The notes: generated from the sequence alone by a model not told the origin. 64,000 nt of DNA from UBA3064 sp023258775 (GCA_044355655.1 JBIKXS010000008.1:29549-93548); one strand, 5' to 3'; numbered from the stretch's first letter, positions 52,962-62,256 are shown. Translations and numbers: made by a program.

Positions 52962-54344
52962 TCAAGCGCTCACAATACCGAAAAGACCAACAAGGCATTC
53001 ATCAAGGCCAAAAGTCTCATGCATGCCCTGCTGCAAAAACTTCTGGATATCTGGCCAAAGCCTTAATGCCTCATCAAGCCCAGGATCGCTGCCAGGGACA
53101 TAAGCCCCCATTGCCACCAGATCGCGGCCACGCATGTAACGTGAAATCAATTGTTTTAGTTTACGCGCTGCTTCTTGATGCCGTTGATCAGTCACTCGCG
53201 GCATGACGCGGGAAATCGACTTTTCAATATCGATGGCCGGATAGTGGCCCGAATCAGCAAGTTCGCGGGATAAAAACAAGTGCCCGTCGAGAATGCCTCG
53301 TGCGGTGTCAGCAACCGGGTCGTGGATATCGTCGCCTTCAAGCAGGATTGTGTAAAACGCGGTAATCGACGAATCAGGCACAGCCCCATTGCCAACCTTC
53401 TCGACCAATTCAGGCATTTTGGCAAACACCGAAGGCGGGTAGCCACGCGAAACCGGTGGTTCGCCCAAAGAAAGCGCGATCTCTCGCTGCGCCATGGCAA
53501 AACGAGTGAGTGAGTCGATAATCAAGACCACATGCCTGCCCTGATCACGGAAAAAGGTTGCCACATCAGTTGCAAACAAGGCCCCGCGCAATCGCGCAAG
53601 AGGACTTGCATCAGCGGGCGCGGCAACCACCACCGAACGCTGCAGCGCATCAGCCCCGAGTGTGTCTTCGCAAAACTCACGAACTTCGCGACCCCGTTCC
53701 CCAACAAGACCGATTACCACGACATCGGCCACACAACGTCTTGCAAGCATCCCGAGCAATACCGATTTACCCACCCCGGAGCCTGCAAAAATGCCTACCC
53801 GCTGGCCCCGCCCGATGGTGAGCATTGAGTTGATCGAGCGTACCCCTGAATCAAGCGGTTGATGGATCGGCTGTCGATGCAGCGGGTTGATTGGCATCGA
53901 GCGGTAAGGATTGGGGGGCTCTGAGCCGGTTGGTTTGCCATCGAGCGCTCGACCGTAACCGTCAACCACCCTTCCCAATAAGGCATCGCCAATCGGCAGC
54001 GGCGGCGCGGACTCGATGGGAACAAAGCGCTTTCCCTCTTGGGCAGGAGTGTTAGCGGGGTAAACCGCGGCACCAGGCGCAACCCGATTTGCGGGATCGA
54101 TCGGCATGAGAAAGGTTGTATGACCCGAAAAGCCAACACATTCGCATTCGACCCACCCCGAGCCTGAAGCAACCGCGGCGCGATTGCCCATGGTCATTGG
54201 CAGGCCAGTTACTTCGAGCATGAGGCCCGAGACGCGCTCGAGCCGCCCACTACGAACACCGCGTGGTGCGGCCTGGATACGTGCCGTCCAGCCGCGAAGC
54301 CGCTTTGCGGCCTGCTCAGCTCGACTCGGCGAGATCTGCTGCAT
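52962..54344 (-). CDS. fliI: Flagellar export ATPase FliI
   Basis: 460 residues from ATG 54344, overlapping the end of fliH. F1-beta-like ATPase. Walker A GIFAGSGVGKSVLLG, VVIGLVGERGREVREF, and Walker B VVLIIDSLTRFAMAQREIALSLGEPPVSRGYPPSVF are diagnostic of the flagellar/type III ATPases. Confidence 0.97.
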   Translation of the reverse strand: MQQISPSRAEQAAKRLRGWTARIQAAPRGVRSGRLERVSGLMLEVTGLPMTMGNRAAVASGSGWVECECVGFSGHTTFLMPIDPANRVAPGAAVYPANTPAQEGKRFVPIESAPPLPIGDALLGRVVDGYGRALDGKPTGSEPPNPYRSMPINPLHRQPIHQPLDSGVRSINSMLTIGRGQRVGIFAGSGVGKSVLLGMLARRCVADVVVIGLVGERGREVREFCEDTLGADALQRSVVVAAPADASPLARLRGALFATDVATFFRDQGRHVVLIIDSLTRFAMAQREIALSLGEPPVSRGYPPSVFAKMPELVEKVGNGAVPDSSITAFYTILLEGDDIHDPVADTARGILDGHLFLSRELADSGHYPAIDIEKSISRVMPRVTDQRHQEAARKLKQLISRYMRGRDLVAMGAYVPGSDPGLDEALRLWPDIQKFLQQGMHETFGLDECLVGLFGIVSA

Positions 54345-55008
54345 CACGGGTATTGACGGAATCGCGCGGCAGCAGGCCCATGGCCATGAGCACTAATGCG
54401 CGCCTTGCCTCTGGCCCCACATCGATTCGCGTGCCTTCAACCTCGATGTAAGCACCCGACTCCTGGTCTGCATCGGCAAGAATTTCCATCCGGAAGGGCA
54501 GGCTTGCCTTGGTGAGGAACTCTTCCCAAATTGCACGCTGTGCTGGCGGGACCCGCAACAAGAGGTTTTCACCTGGCGAGGGCAAACGCATTAAGGCCTC
54601 TTCAACCGCATGCAGAAAAGGCGCGCGGTCGATGTGTTCGCCCAAGGAAAGACGCTCTGCGATCGACCATGCGAGATCTGTGATGGGTTCCAGAATCGTG
54701 TCTGGCAAGTCTTTAATTTCGTGAATAAAGACTTCGAGTGTTTGGGTGAGCTCAACAATCGAGTTTGTGTGCTCATCGTAGGCTTTGTCTCGCCCTTCCG
54801 CTAGCCCTTGCTCAAACCCCTGGGTGAAACCCTCACCCACACCTTTAGCAAAACCTTCTTCGCGACCCGCGTCAAAACCTTCTCTACGGGCTGCCTCACG
54901 GATCGCCTCGATTTCCTCAACGGTGGGCCAAACGATCTCTGGTTCTGGCTCCGGAATTGGCGGGTCAAAACTCGGCGGCAACCAACGTTGAGCAGCTGTT
55001 CGAACCAT
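54316..55008 (-). CDS. fliH: Flagellar export regulator FliH
   Basis: 230 residues. Pro/Glu-rich start, then glycine-spaced helical repeats (GREEGFAKGVGEGFTQGFEQGLAEG, the GxxxG pattern typical of FliH), and a C-terminal FliI-binding domain. In the usual order fliG would precede it, but here fliF does, after only 71 bp. Confidence 0.93.
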   Translation of the reverse strand: MVRTAAQRWLPPSFDPPIPEPEPEIVWPTVEEIEAIREAARREGFDAGREEGFAKGVGEGFTQGFEQGLAEGRDKAYDEHTNSIVELTQTLEVFIHEIKDLPDTILEPITDLAWSIAERLSLGEHIDRAPFLHAVEEALMRLPSPGENLLLRVPPAQRAIWEEFLTKASLPFRMEILADADQESGAYIEVEGTRIDVGPEARRALVLMAMGLLPRDSVNTRDAADLAESS

Positions 55009-55079
55009 ACTTGCCTTAGCGTTGAAGTCTGGGCTTGCTGATTAGGTCTTGGCTAGCTGATGCGGTCTAGACTGGGCAA

Positions 55080-56999
55080 TTAAGCCAAGCCCTTTTCCAC
55101 ATCCTCTTGCAACCACTGCTTGAAGATCGCAGCGACCACCCTTGGATCCTTTTGTACGAACTCTTTGGCGTAGGCAAGCAGCTCTTCGTATTCGGCAGCC
55201 TTTTCCTCTTCTTCGCGTTTACGCTTGTCTTCAAGGATGCGACGTTCTTCTTCGAGGCGCTGACGCTCTTCCTCTTCTTGAATTCGACGACGCTCGCGTT
55301 CGAGTTCGAGTTCGAGACGGCGCTTTTCACGAGCAGCAGGCGACATGGCTTGCAACTCCGCTTTGACACGCTCATCAAACTCTTCCTCGATACGCTGCTC
55401 CTCTTCAACCACTTTAGGCGGTGGTGGGAAGAGGATCGGACGCACAAGAAAGACTGTGACTAAACCAAGAACCGTCGCAATAATCAGGAATTTGAAAAAC
55501 TCCTTCATCACGCTTGCAAAGGTCGCCTGCTTCCAAAATGGCGGCTCATCAGATACTGGTGGCGAGAAGGGTATGCTGACGACGGACACCGAATCGCCGC
55601 GCTGCTGTGAAAAACCCATTGCATCACGCACAAGCGACGTCATTTGCTGGATTTCTTGCTGGGTGTAGGCCGTTTCCTTAACATTGCCTTCAGCGTCGGT
55701 GGTCTTTTTGTAATTCACAATCACCGCGCTTGATACACGCTTCACGCTGGCGCGCGGACCGCGCACTGTTTGGATGGCGCGATCGACCTCGTAGTTAACG
55801 GTTTGCTCTTTGCGGTTTGCGTTAGTTGATACAGGACTCTGAGTGCCGGGTGGCTGAGCCTGTCCCTGACCCGCCTGTCCTTCGATCGGCGCCTGCCCGC
55901 CCTGAGGTGGCTGATTGGTCAGCGCGCCAGGGATGCCACCAGCGCTTGTGACAGGACCGCTCGCCTCAAGGTTTTGCTGCGAGCGAATGCTCGCGGGGTT
56001 TTGCCCGGAGTTAGGCTTGAAAATTTCCTCGGCGCGCTCACTTTGGGTGAAGTCGACATCGACTGCTACCTGAGCGCGAACATTGTCGCGGCCTGTGATT
56101 GGCTCAAGAATTGTGACGATCCGACGCGCTACCTGATTTTCCACCTCACCCACATACTTGATCTGGGCTGCGTCCATGCCGCTTGCCCCGTTTTTGTTCG
56201 GGTTGGGCGCAAGCAGACCGCCATCGCTATCCACGACAGTGACCATCGCCGGCAGCAGTTGAGGGACCGACGAAGAAACCAAGTGGGTGATCGCCGTGGT
56301 TTGCTGGTCATCGACTACCCGCCCCGGATGCAGCGACAAGACCACGGAAGCAGTTGGCTTGGGCTGATCACGCAGGAAAGCGGAAGTCTTGGGAATCGCG
56401 AGGTGAACGCGCGCGTCGCGGACTTGCGCGAGGGTTTTTATCGAATTAGACAGCTCAGATTCAAGTGCCCGCTGGTAATTCACCTGTTCAACAAACTGAG
56501 ACGTACCAAGCTTTTGATTTTCAAGCACTTCAAAGCCAACATTGCCGGCTTTCGGAAGGCCTTGACCGGCGAGCTTGAGCCTGGCGTCATAAACCTTGTC
56601 GCCCGGCACCATGATTGCCCCACCACCCTCAGTGAATTTGTGGGGTACTTTCATTTGCTCAAGTGCCGCAACGATAGCGGCACCATCTTTGTCGTTCACA
56701 TTTGAAAAAAGAACTTTGTAATCGTCTTTGCTATCACCTGACATCGCGACCAAAACCACTGTTACGGCCACAAGCAAGATAGATACGGCGAGCAAAAGCC
56801 TGCGCAAGGGTGAGAGTTCCCGAACACGATCAGCCACCTCTTCCCAACGCTCGGGAAGGGTTTTCGGACCGCCTGGACGGCTGATTCGTTCAACGCGTGG
56901 GGGTGCAACGTCTTCTTGCACGATGGCGTTAGGGTTGACCCCGATTACGGTCGCACCGTTTTCAGCTTGTGCTGCCAGTCCTGGATTAACGTCAGCCAT
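55080..56999 (-). CDS. fliF: Flagellar MS-ring protein FliF with charged coiled-coil insert
   Basis: 639 residues from the ATG at 56999 (MADVNPGLAA; the longer frame to 57080 adds atypical residues). First membrane helix about 67-86; ring-building motifs follow (VLFSNVNDKDGAAIVAALEQMKVPHKF, QGLPKAGNVGFEVL, FVEQVNYQRALESELSNSI). Second helix about 505-523. The cytoplasmic tail contains about 75 Glu/Arg-rich residues (about 530-605) forming a coiled coil, then a conserved end (EELLAYAKEFVQKDPRVVAAIFKQWL) that in the family binds FliG. The family usually has about 560 residues. Confidence 0.95.
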   Translation of the reverse strand: MADVNPGLAAQAENGATVIGVNPNAIVQEDVAPPRVERISRPGGPKTLPERWEEVADRVRELSPLRRLLLAVSILLVAVTVVLVAMSGDSKDDYKVLFSNVNDKDGAAIVAALEQMKVPHKFTEGGGAIMVPGDKVYDARLKLAGQGLPKAGNVGFEVLENQKLGTSQFVEQVNYQRALESELSNSIKTLAQVRDARVHLAIPKTSAFLRDQPKPTASVVLSLHPGRVVDDQQTTAITHLVSSSVPQLLPAMVTVVDSDGGLLAPNPNKNGASGMDAAQIKYVGEVENQVARRIVTILEPITGRDNVRAQVAVDVDFTQSERAEEIFKPNSGQNPASIRSQQNLEASGPVTSAGGIPGALTNQPPQGGQAPIEGQAGQGQAQPPGTQSPVSTNANRKEQTVNYEVDRAIQTVRGPRASVKRVSSAVIVNYKKTTDAEGNVKETAYTQQEIQQMTSLVRDAMGFSQQRGDSVSVVSIPFSPPVSDEPPFWKQATFASVMKEFFKFLIIATVLGLVTVFLVRPILFPPPPKVVEEEQRIEEEFDERVKAELQAMSPAAREKRRLELELERERRRIQEEEERQRLEEERRILEDKRKREEEEKAAEYEELLAYAKEFVQKDPRVVAAIFKQWLQEDVEKGLA

Positions 57000-57276
57000 G
57001 AGATTCAGTGTAAATTGAACAAAGTTAGACCCCAAACCAAAGCAAGGAACTTTTTGCCGGCGCAAAGCGTCGACGGGCAAATTATTCCTGTCTCGAGACT
57101 CTAAGCTGCCTCATTGGGGAGCGTATGCGACTTTGGTGGGAGGCAGAAATCCAACTAATTGCGCCATGCCACGATAAATTGGTCGTTAAATGGAAACAAC
57201 GGCAATATGGTGCCATGCTCGGTTATAAGCGGTAGCAACTTATGACCAAACAATCAAAGGTAGGTATCTTGCGCAT
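57000..57276. other. Divergent intergenic region between fliF and fleS
   Basis: 277 bp presumably holding promoters for both directions. No convincing sigma-54 match: a minus-strand TGGCATGGC near 57165 has the -24 half but no TTGC at the right distance. No sigma-28 consensus and no gene seen. Confidence 0.5.
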
Positions 57277-58473
57277 ATGTCATCTCGCCCCGAAGAATCA
57301 AGTACCGAACAATCGCTGCATAGCTCACAGATGGTAATTGGCTCTGAAGGGGCCCAGCTCAGCGCAGTTTTTCTTCACTTCGTTGAAGCAACAAAAGCAC
57401 TAGAAGTTTCCCAGCAAGCCCTTTCGGCAGAGATCCATCGGCTTACCGACGATTTAGCGAAATCGAATGCAAATCTTAAGCAACAGATTGAAGCGAAAGG
57501 GCGGATTGCAGAGGAACTCGCGGCACTGTTATCAGCCTTACCGACAGGGGTGATCATCCTACAAGATTGGAGAATCTATGCTTTCAACGACGTTTCCTCT
57601 GTCATTGCGCCATGGTTAAAGGTCGGAATGCAGTGGGCGGTTCCAAAAACATGGACGGCAATCGAAGAAAACCACTATAAAACCTCTATGGATGAAGATA
57701 GCCTAATCATTCGATCTGAGACACGCAATCTTGCCAACGGTCGGCAAATGCTCTTGCTTCACGATGCCACAGCTACATATAGAGCTAGAGAAGAGGCAGA
57801 ACGGGAGTCAAAACTCGCTGCGATGGGCAAAATGACCGCCGAGATTGCCCACCAACTCAGAACTCCACTCGCAACGGCAACCCTTTATGCATCTCACCTA
57901 TCACGTGAAAATCTGAGTAAAGAAAACCAACGTCAGTTCGCATCAAAACTGAGCCAGCAGCTTGCTTGGCTTGATGATCTCGTCTCAAGGATGATGCGTT
58001 TCCTGAGTGAAAGGCCCGCACAGGCTGAGGTTGTTTCGGTCTACAGCTTTCTCAACGACTTAAAACATAGCATCGACGCGTTGTTTGAATCAGCGGCGGT
58101 AAGCCTCGATTTTCATATCGAAGGAGGCGACCATTTGCTGACCATCCAACGGGATCAAGTCCGGAGCGGGATCGTTTCAGTTCTTGAAAATGCCCTAGGA
58201 GTTTCGGGGCGAGAACAGTCGGTTACGGTGTTGGCAAAGGCCGCTCGATCGAGATTGGATATCTTCATTGAGGACGAGGGACCAGGCATCAGTGATGCTA
58301 TGCTCGGTCGGCTCTTTGAGCCATTTGCAACCAGTTCGCAAGGTGGGACTGGACTCGGACTGGCGATCGCTAAAGCCGCAATCGAGGCTCACGGTGGACA
58401 GATTCACGCTCGAAACAGAGCTACTGGTGGCGCAGTTTTTCATATCGTTCTTCCGGTGCTGGAACCTTTATAG
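57277..58473 (+). CDS. fleS: Flagellar sensor histidine kinase FleS/FlrB-like
   Basis: 398 residues, no membrane segment, so a cytoplasmic kinase. An N-terminal coiled coil (about 40-85), a PAS-like domain (about 83-165, ALPTGVIILQDWRIYAFN), the HisKA domain with His192 in MTAEIAHQLRTPLATA, and the ATPase domain with ENALG, EDEGPGIS and GGTGLGLAIAK. Partner of fleR, 63 bp downstream. In Pseudomonas and Vibrio the pair controls class III flagellar genes. Confidence 0.92.
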   Translation: MSSRPEESSTEQSLHSSQMVIGSEGAQLSAVFLHFVEATKALEVSQQALSAEIHRLTDDLAKSNANLKQQIEAKGRIAEELAALLSALPTGVIILQDWRIYAFNDVSSVIAPWLKVGMQWAVPKTWTAIEENHYKTSMDEDSLIIRSETRNLANGRQMLLLHDATATYRAREEAERESKLAAMGKMTAEIAHQLRTPLATATLYASHLSRENLSKENQRQFASKLSQQLAWLDDLVSRMMRFLSERPAQAEVVSVYSFLNDLKHSIDALFESAAVSLDFHIEGGDHLLTIQRDQVRSGIVSVLENALGVSGREQSVTVLAKAARSRLDIFIEDEGPGISDAMLGRLFEPFATSSQGGTGLGLAIAKAAIEAHGGQIHARNRATGGAVFHIVLPVLEPL

Positions 58474-58536
58474 CTTGTATCGAATAAGCACCTCTTCCCA
58501 AACGAGGACTCAATAGGCCGTTAAACTACGGTCGAA

Positions 58537-60018
58537 ATGGAAACATCGACTGATAAAAAGACCATGTGCGAACCGATTGAAGTATTGCTCGTAGAAGACG
58601 ACGCTGCATTAAGAGACGCACTTCAAGTCACCCTTGAGTTAGAAGGGGTAAGCTTTCGTGTTGCAGCAAATGCTGAGGTAGCTCTAGATACGCTCAGACG
58701 AGTGAAGCCAGCACTGGTTATTTCTGATATCCGTCTACCTGGTCTCTCCGGATTAGACCTTCTTGACAAATGTCGGGCGCTACATGCGGAAGTACCTGTT
58801 GTACTCATGACTGCGTACGCAGAAACGAAGCTAGCGGTCGAAGCACTTCGGGCAGGAGCAAAGGATTTTTTGCTCAAGCCTTTTAAGCCAGATCAACTCA
58901 TTGATGTCGTTAGACGCTATGCCCCAAACGTAAGCCAAGCGCCGAATCATAAAGCCGACCTGATTGCTGTTGACCAAAGCTCGCTACAACTCATACAAAA
59001 AGTAGAGAGGGTCGCTAAAACAGACACTACGGTACTTCTTCTGGGCGAATCCGGATCTGGAAAAGAAGTTATGGCCCGTTTCTTGCACCAAAGGTCCACG
59101 AGATCTGAATCTGCCTTCGTTGCAATTAATTGCGCTGCAATTCCATCCTCGCTCTTGGAAGCAACCCTTTTCGGTCATGAAAAGGGTTCATTTACGGGTG
59201 CACTTAAAGCACAATCCGGCAAGTTTGAATTGGCACAGGGTGGAACTATTTTTCTAGACGAGATTGGGGAAATGCCACTTGAATTGCAGAGCAAGATCTT
59301 GAGGGTGATTCAGGAACGACAAGTCGAGCGCGTCGGCTCTCACCACACAATCCAACTTGACCTAAGAATTATCGCCGCCACAAACCAAGACCTCGCCAAA
59401 CAAGTTGCTCAAGGACAGTTTCGTGAGGATCTCTACTACCGAATCAATGTTTTTCCAATCAAAATTCCGCCACTCAGAGAAAGGCCAGGCGACGTCATCG
59501 CGCTCGCGGATAGATTCGTAGCCAAATATCGGGTAAGCATGGGATTTCCTCACGCCAAGCTTAGCGATGAATGCAAACAGATCCTAACGATCTATCATTG
59601 GCCTGGCAACGTTAGGGAACTTGAAAACACAATCCAGCGCGGCCTTTTACTGTGTGACGGGTACGAAATAAAGCCAACAGACATAGAGCTTGATTTAGTT
59701 AACAACATCGGGATTGAACGGGAGACACAAAGGTCAAATAGGATTCCGGAACAGGTGCCAGAGCAAGATGTCAATAACCGCGCAACCCATGTCGTTTACA
59801 GGGATGATTCCGCGGGAACCCACTCCCGTATCGATGCTTCAGATCAAGCGCTAGCAAAAGACAGTGATATCCGCCAGGTTGAACGTGAGCACATCATTGC
59901 TGTGCTGCAGAAAGTGAAGGGCAGCAGGAAAAAGGCGGTTGAGCTACTTGGCATCTCTGAGCGTACCTTGCGTTATAAAATTAAGCAATGGAAAGCCTCC
60001 GGTATTGATATCCCATAG
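58537..60018 (+). CDS. fleR: Sigma-54-dependent flagellar response regulator FleR/FlrC-like
   Basis: 493 residues. Receiver domain with acidic pair Asp21-Asp22, phosphoacceptor Asp64 (LVISDIRLPG) and Lys114. AAA+ domain with Walker A GESGSGKE (170-177), a GSFTGA loop (217-222; the consensus is GAFTGA) that contacts sigma-54, and Walker B TIFLDEIGE. C-terminal Fis-type HTH (AVELLGISERTLRYKIKQWK). Expected to activate the sigma-54 promoters at flgB and fliE. Confidence 0.93.
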   Translation: METSTDKKTMCEPIEVLLVEDDAALRDALQVTLELEGVSFRVAANAEVALDTLRRVKPALVISDIRLPGLSGLDLLDKCRALHAEVPVVLMTAYAETKLAVEALRAGAKDFLLKPFKPDQLIDVVRRYAPNVSQAPNHKADLIAVDQSSLQLIQKVERVAKTDTTVLLLGESGSGKEVMARFLHQRSTRSESAFVAINCAAIPSSLLEATLFGHEKGSFTGALKAQSGKFELAQGGTIFLDEIGEMPLELQSKILRVIQERQVERVGSHHTIQLDLRIIAATNQDLAKQVAQGQFREDLYYRINVFPIKIPPLRERPGDVIALADRFVAKYRVSMGFPHAKLSDECKQILTIYHWPGNVRELENTIQRGLLLCDGYEIKPTDIELDLVNNIGIERETQRSNRIPEQVPEQDVNNRATHVVYRDDSAGTHSRIDASDQALAKDSDIRQVEREHIIAVLQKVKGSRKKAVELLGISERTLRYKIKQWKASGIDIP

Positions 60019-60132
60019 ATCTGCTTATTAATATCCCTTTGATCTCCTTTGCGGTGTTTTCCTCAGGTAAAACGATGAATGACAAAAATCACTACCCAGG
60101 GCGCGACTTCTTCCAGCAAACATCCCTGAACT

Positions 60133-60147
60133 TGACACGATTCATGC
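60133..60147 (+). promoter_or_regulatory. Candidate sigma-54 promoter of fliE
   Basis: TGACACGATTCATGC differs from the consensus TGGCAC-N5-TTGC at one base in each half, keeping the -12 GC. The predicted start of transcription lies near 60159, only about 8 bp before the fliE ATG at 60167, so the leader would be very short or a later start codon (ATG at 60179) is used. Confidence 0.55.
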
Positions 60148-60166
60148 CCCCCTGTACGCTTTAACG

Positions 60167-60568
60167 ATGGCTATTCAAATGTTGAGCTCTGAAGAAGTTT
60201 TGGCGCGTGTGCGGGATATTGTCTCGAGGGCTGGAGATATCCAGTCCGGAATTGACCGTTCTTCATCCACCGTTGGCGGGTCGAACAACATTAATTCTGT
60301 TCGAGATGGCCTTGGATTGCTCAGTCACCGTGAAGCAAGCCCCAAACTAGATTTTCAGGAAGTGCTCAAAGAAGCTGTCAGAGGTGTTTCTGATGCTCAA
60401 CAGTCTGCACAATCTAAAGCTCAAGCTTATCAACTAGGAGACGATAAAGTCTCCTTGGAAGATGTGATGATTTCCTTGCAACGAGCCAATTTAGCCATGC
60501 AAGGTATGGTGCAGGTTCGTAATCGACTCGTTGAAGCGTACCGCGAGGTTATTAACCTTCAGGTGTAG
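60167..60568 (+). CDS. fliE: Flagellar MS-ring/rod junction protein FliE
   Basis: 133 residues, slightly long (family about 105). Conserved C-terminal half: DFQEVLKEAVRGVSDAQQSAQ and VSLEDVMISLQRANLAMQGMVQVRNRLVEAYREVINLQV. Separated from fliF by fleS-fleR rather than leading fliEFG. No good Shine-Dalgarno at 60167; a second Met at residue 5 (60179) is possible. Confidence 0.95.
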   Translation: MAIQMLSSEEVLARVRDIVSRAGDIQSGIDRSSSTVGGSNNINSVRDGLGLLSHREASPKLDFQEVLKEAVRGVSDAQQSAQSKAQAYQLGDDKVSLEDVMISLQRANLAMQGMVQVRNRLVEAYREVINLQV

Positions 60569-60571
60569 GAT

Positions 60572-60907
60572 TTATTTGAAATCCTTGTTCTTGCTGTCAA
60601 TTTCATAGGCCCACACGAGTATCTCGGCGACAGCCGCGTAAAGTGCTGGTGGAATAAATTCGTCAAGCTCAAGTTGCATGAGCAATGAAACAATTTCTGG
60701 CTCAACCTTAAGCGGAATGCCTACCTCTTTCGCTCTTGCCAAGATCGCTTCGGCAATCAAGCCCTCTCCTTTTGCGATGACGCGAGGCGCAGTTGAATTT
60801 GCCTCGTAAGCCATCGCTACTGCCATATTGACTCGCTGCCCTTTCGCCGCACCTACAGTCGGTTTAAAGACAGCAGGCGTATTAATTGACGACCCTTTTC
60901 GATTCAT
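60572..60907 (-). CDS. FhlB: stand-alone FlhB C-terminal-domain-like protein
   Basis: 111 residues. Aligns with the cytoplasmic domain of FlhB downstream of the cleavage site: VAMAYEANSTAPRVIAKGEGLIAEAILARAKEVGIPLKVEPEIVSLLMQLELDEFIPPALYAAVAEILVWAYEID. No membrane part and no NPTH. Such proteins can replace the FlhB C-terminal fragment in export. The stop of the FliK-like gene overlaps its start by 4 bp. Confidence 0.92.
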   Translation of the reverse strand: MNRKGSSINTPAVFKPTVGAAKGQRVNMAVAMAYEANSTAPRVIAKGEGLIAEAILARAKEVGIPLKVEPEIVSLLMQLELDEFIPPALYAAVAEILVWAYEIDSKNKDFK

Positions 60908-62256
60908 AACGAGTCCACGACGACTTGTGCTGCGGAAAGCCCTCTTTGTTTGAGACGGGCAATTAGGTCTGGTAGTCCTCCCGCGAACGCAGCTGTCGAT
61001 TTGGATTCAGCATGTACTCGGACTGAAACCTGTCCTTGAAACCCTAAGGCTCTAATTTCAACCAATCCAACCGACGGTAATCTGAGTTGGAGGCGCAATG
61101 ACGTGCCCTTGTCCATACCTCCAAACCCTTTGCGATCTGCTTGCCAAGCATCACTTCGCTCGAGACGTAATGGAACGCCTGGTGTAAATTCACCCTGCCA
61201 AACCATACGACCATCCATCAGCAATTTGAGTCCTTCGCGCAAGCCAAGTTCTGCTTCTCGAGCGGTTATTGCTTGAGCGCCCTGATTGACTGGTGCAATT
61301 GACGACGCAGATTCCTTGATAAAGTTCGACGCACCTTGATTGGAAATGCCTATTGACTCATCCGCGGGTGAGCTAACTACCTGGTCGATGAACCTCAGCA
61401 AAGCCTGATTTGGTTCCTGATAAGCATTTGCAGCGTTTTGATTTCGACTGAGTTCTAGACCAACGATGGCTAACGGATTTGTGGGTTGTTGAACGGTTTG
61501 CTTTTGCTCTCCGCTGACCGTACTTTGCATTTGATGATTGCCAGGTGAAAACTTCTCGCTAATTCTCCCTAAGGGGACACCCTCACGAGTTCCATCGCCA
61601 CCCTCATATTGCTCGGCAGGCAGTTGCTGCATCTTACCCAGGTAGTTTTCTTCAGGAGTGAGCCGCCTAACACCAAAACTCAGATCCTGAAAAACGCCTC
61701 TTAGAGCCGAAGCTAATCGAAATGAGTGTGACTGAGCAATATCCTCGAGTAACGCCGAAGCCGCAAGGTCAGGCTGTGGTCCTGCCGGGACGCTCGCAGC
61801 CTGTAGGATCGCTGGCGCATCTTTGATTCCTGAAGAAGTGAGCGCAGCAAGCTTTAACAACTGGGCAATCGCAGGTGTTGAAGCATTTCTTATAGCATCT
61901 TGGACATCCGTCGGTAATGCCGACAATGCTTGGGCTACTCGTTCAACGAGCGCTTGATCGGCTTGCTCCGCCGAATTTCCCAACGCCAAAACAACACCCT
62001 GTTTCTCGAGTTGTTGTTTAGCCAAGAATGCCGCTAGTTGATCCGCTGGGAGGCGCTGATCTACGTTGGAGTTAGCATCACGAGAAAGTACGGGTGGCGC
62101 AATCTTGAGCATAACGCCAGGGTCAGCGCTCACTCCAGTGTCGCTTAACACGGCGGGAGCGGCGTCTGCCCGCTGTTGCGACGGTGTTTGTGGACTACCA
62201 GAGCCAGTTCTGGGGGCAATCCCCGAATCAGGGCCAACGACAGGAATGGAATTCAT
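60904..62256 (-). CDS. Second FliK-like protein (hook-length-control C-terminal domain)
   Basis: 450 residues. Low-complexity N-terminal two thirds rich in Gln, Ala and Ser, with a C-terminal Flg_hook-like domain (SLRLQLRLPSVGLVEIRALGFQGQVSVRVHAESKSTAAFAGGLPDLIARLKQRG). Different from the fliK at 50930. Paired with fhlB in one operon, a pairing known in other proteobacteria. May tune substrate switching. Confidence 0.85.
   Translation of the reverse strand: MNSIPVVGPDSGIAPRTGSGSPQTPSQQRADAAPAVLSDTGVSADPGVMLKIAPPVLSRDANSNVDQRLPADQLAAFLAKQQLEKQGVVLALGNSAEQADQALVERVAQALSALPTDVQDAIRNASTPAIAQLLKLAALTSSGIKDAPAILQAASVPAGPQPDLAASALLEDIAQSHSFRLASALRGVFQDLSFGVRRLTPEENYLGKMQQLPAEQYEGGDGTREGVPLGRISEKFSPGNHQMQSTVSGEQKQTVQQPTNPLAIVGLELSRNQNAANAYQEPNQALLRFIDQVVSSPADESIGISNQGASNFIKESASSIAPVNQGAQAITAREAELGLREGLKLLMDGRMVWQGEFTPGVPLRLERSDAWQADRKGFGGMDKGTSLRLQLRLPSVGLVEIRALGFQGQVSVRVHAESKSTAAFAGGLPDLIARLKQRGLSAAQVVVDSL

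Noticed and set aside
55974..56705. 243-residue open frame opposite fliF, considered as a displaced fliG
   Set aside because: The translation has no FliG motif and mirrors the fliF coding bias; it is a shadow frame.
57150..57180. Sigma-54-like half site upstream of fliF
   Set aside because: TGGCATGGC has no TTGC at the required spacing, so it fails the consensus.
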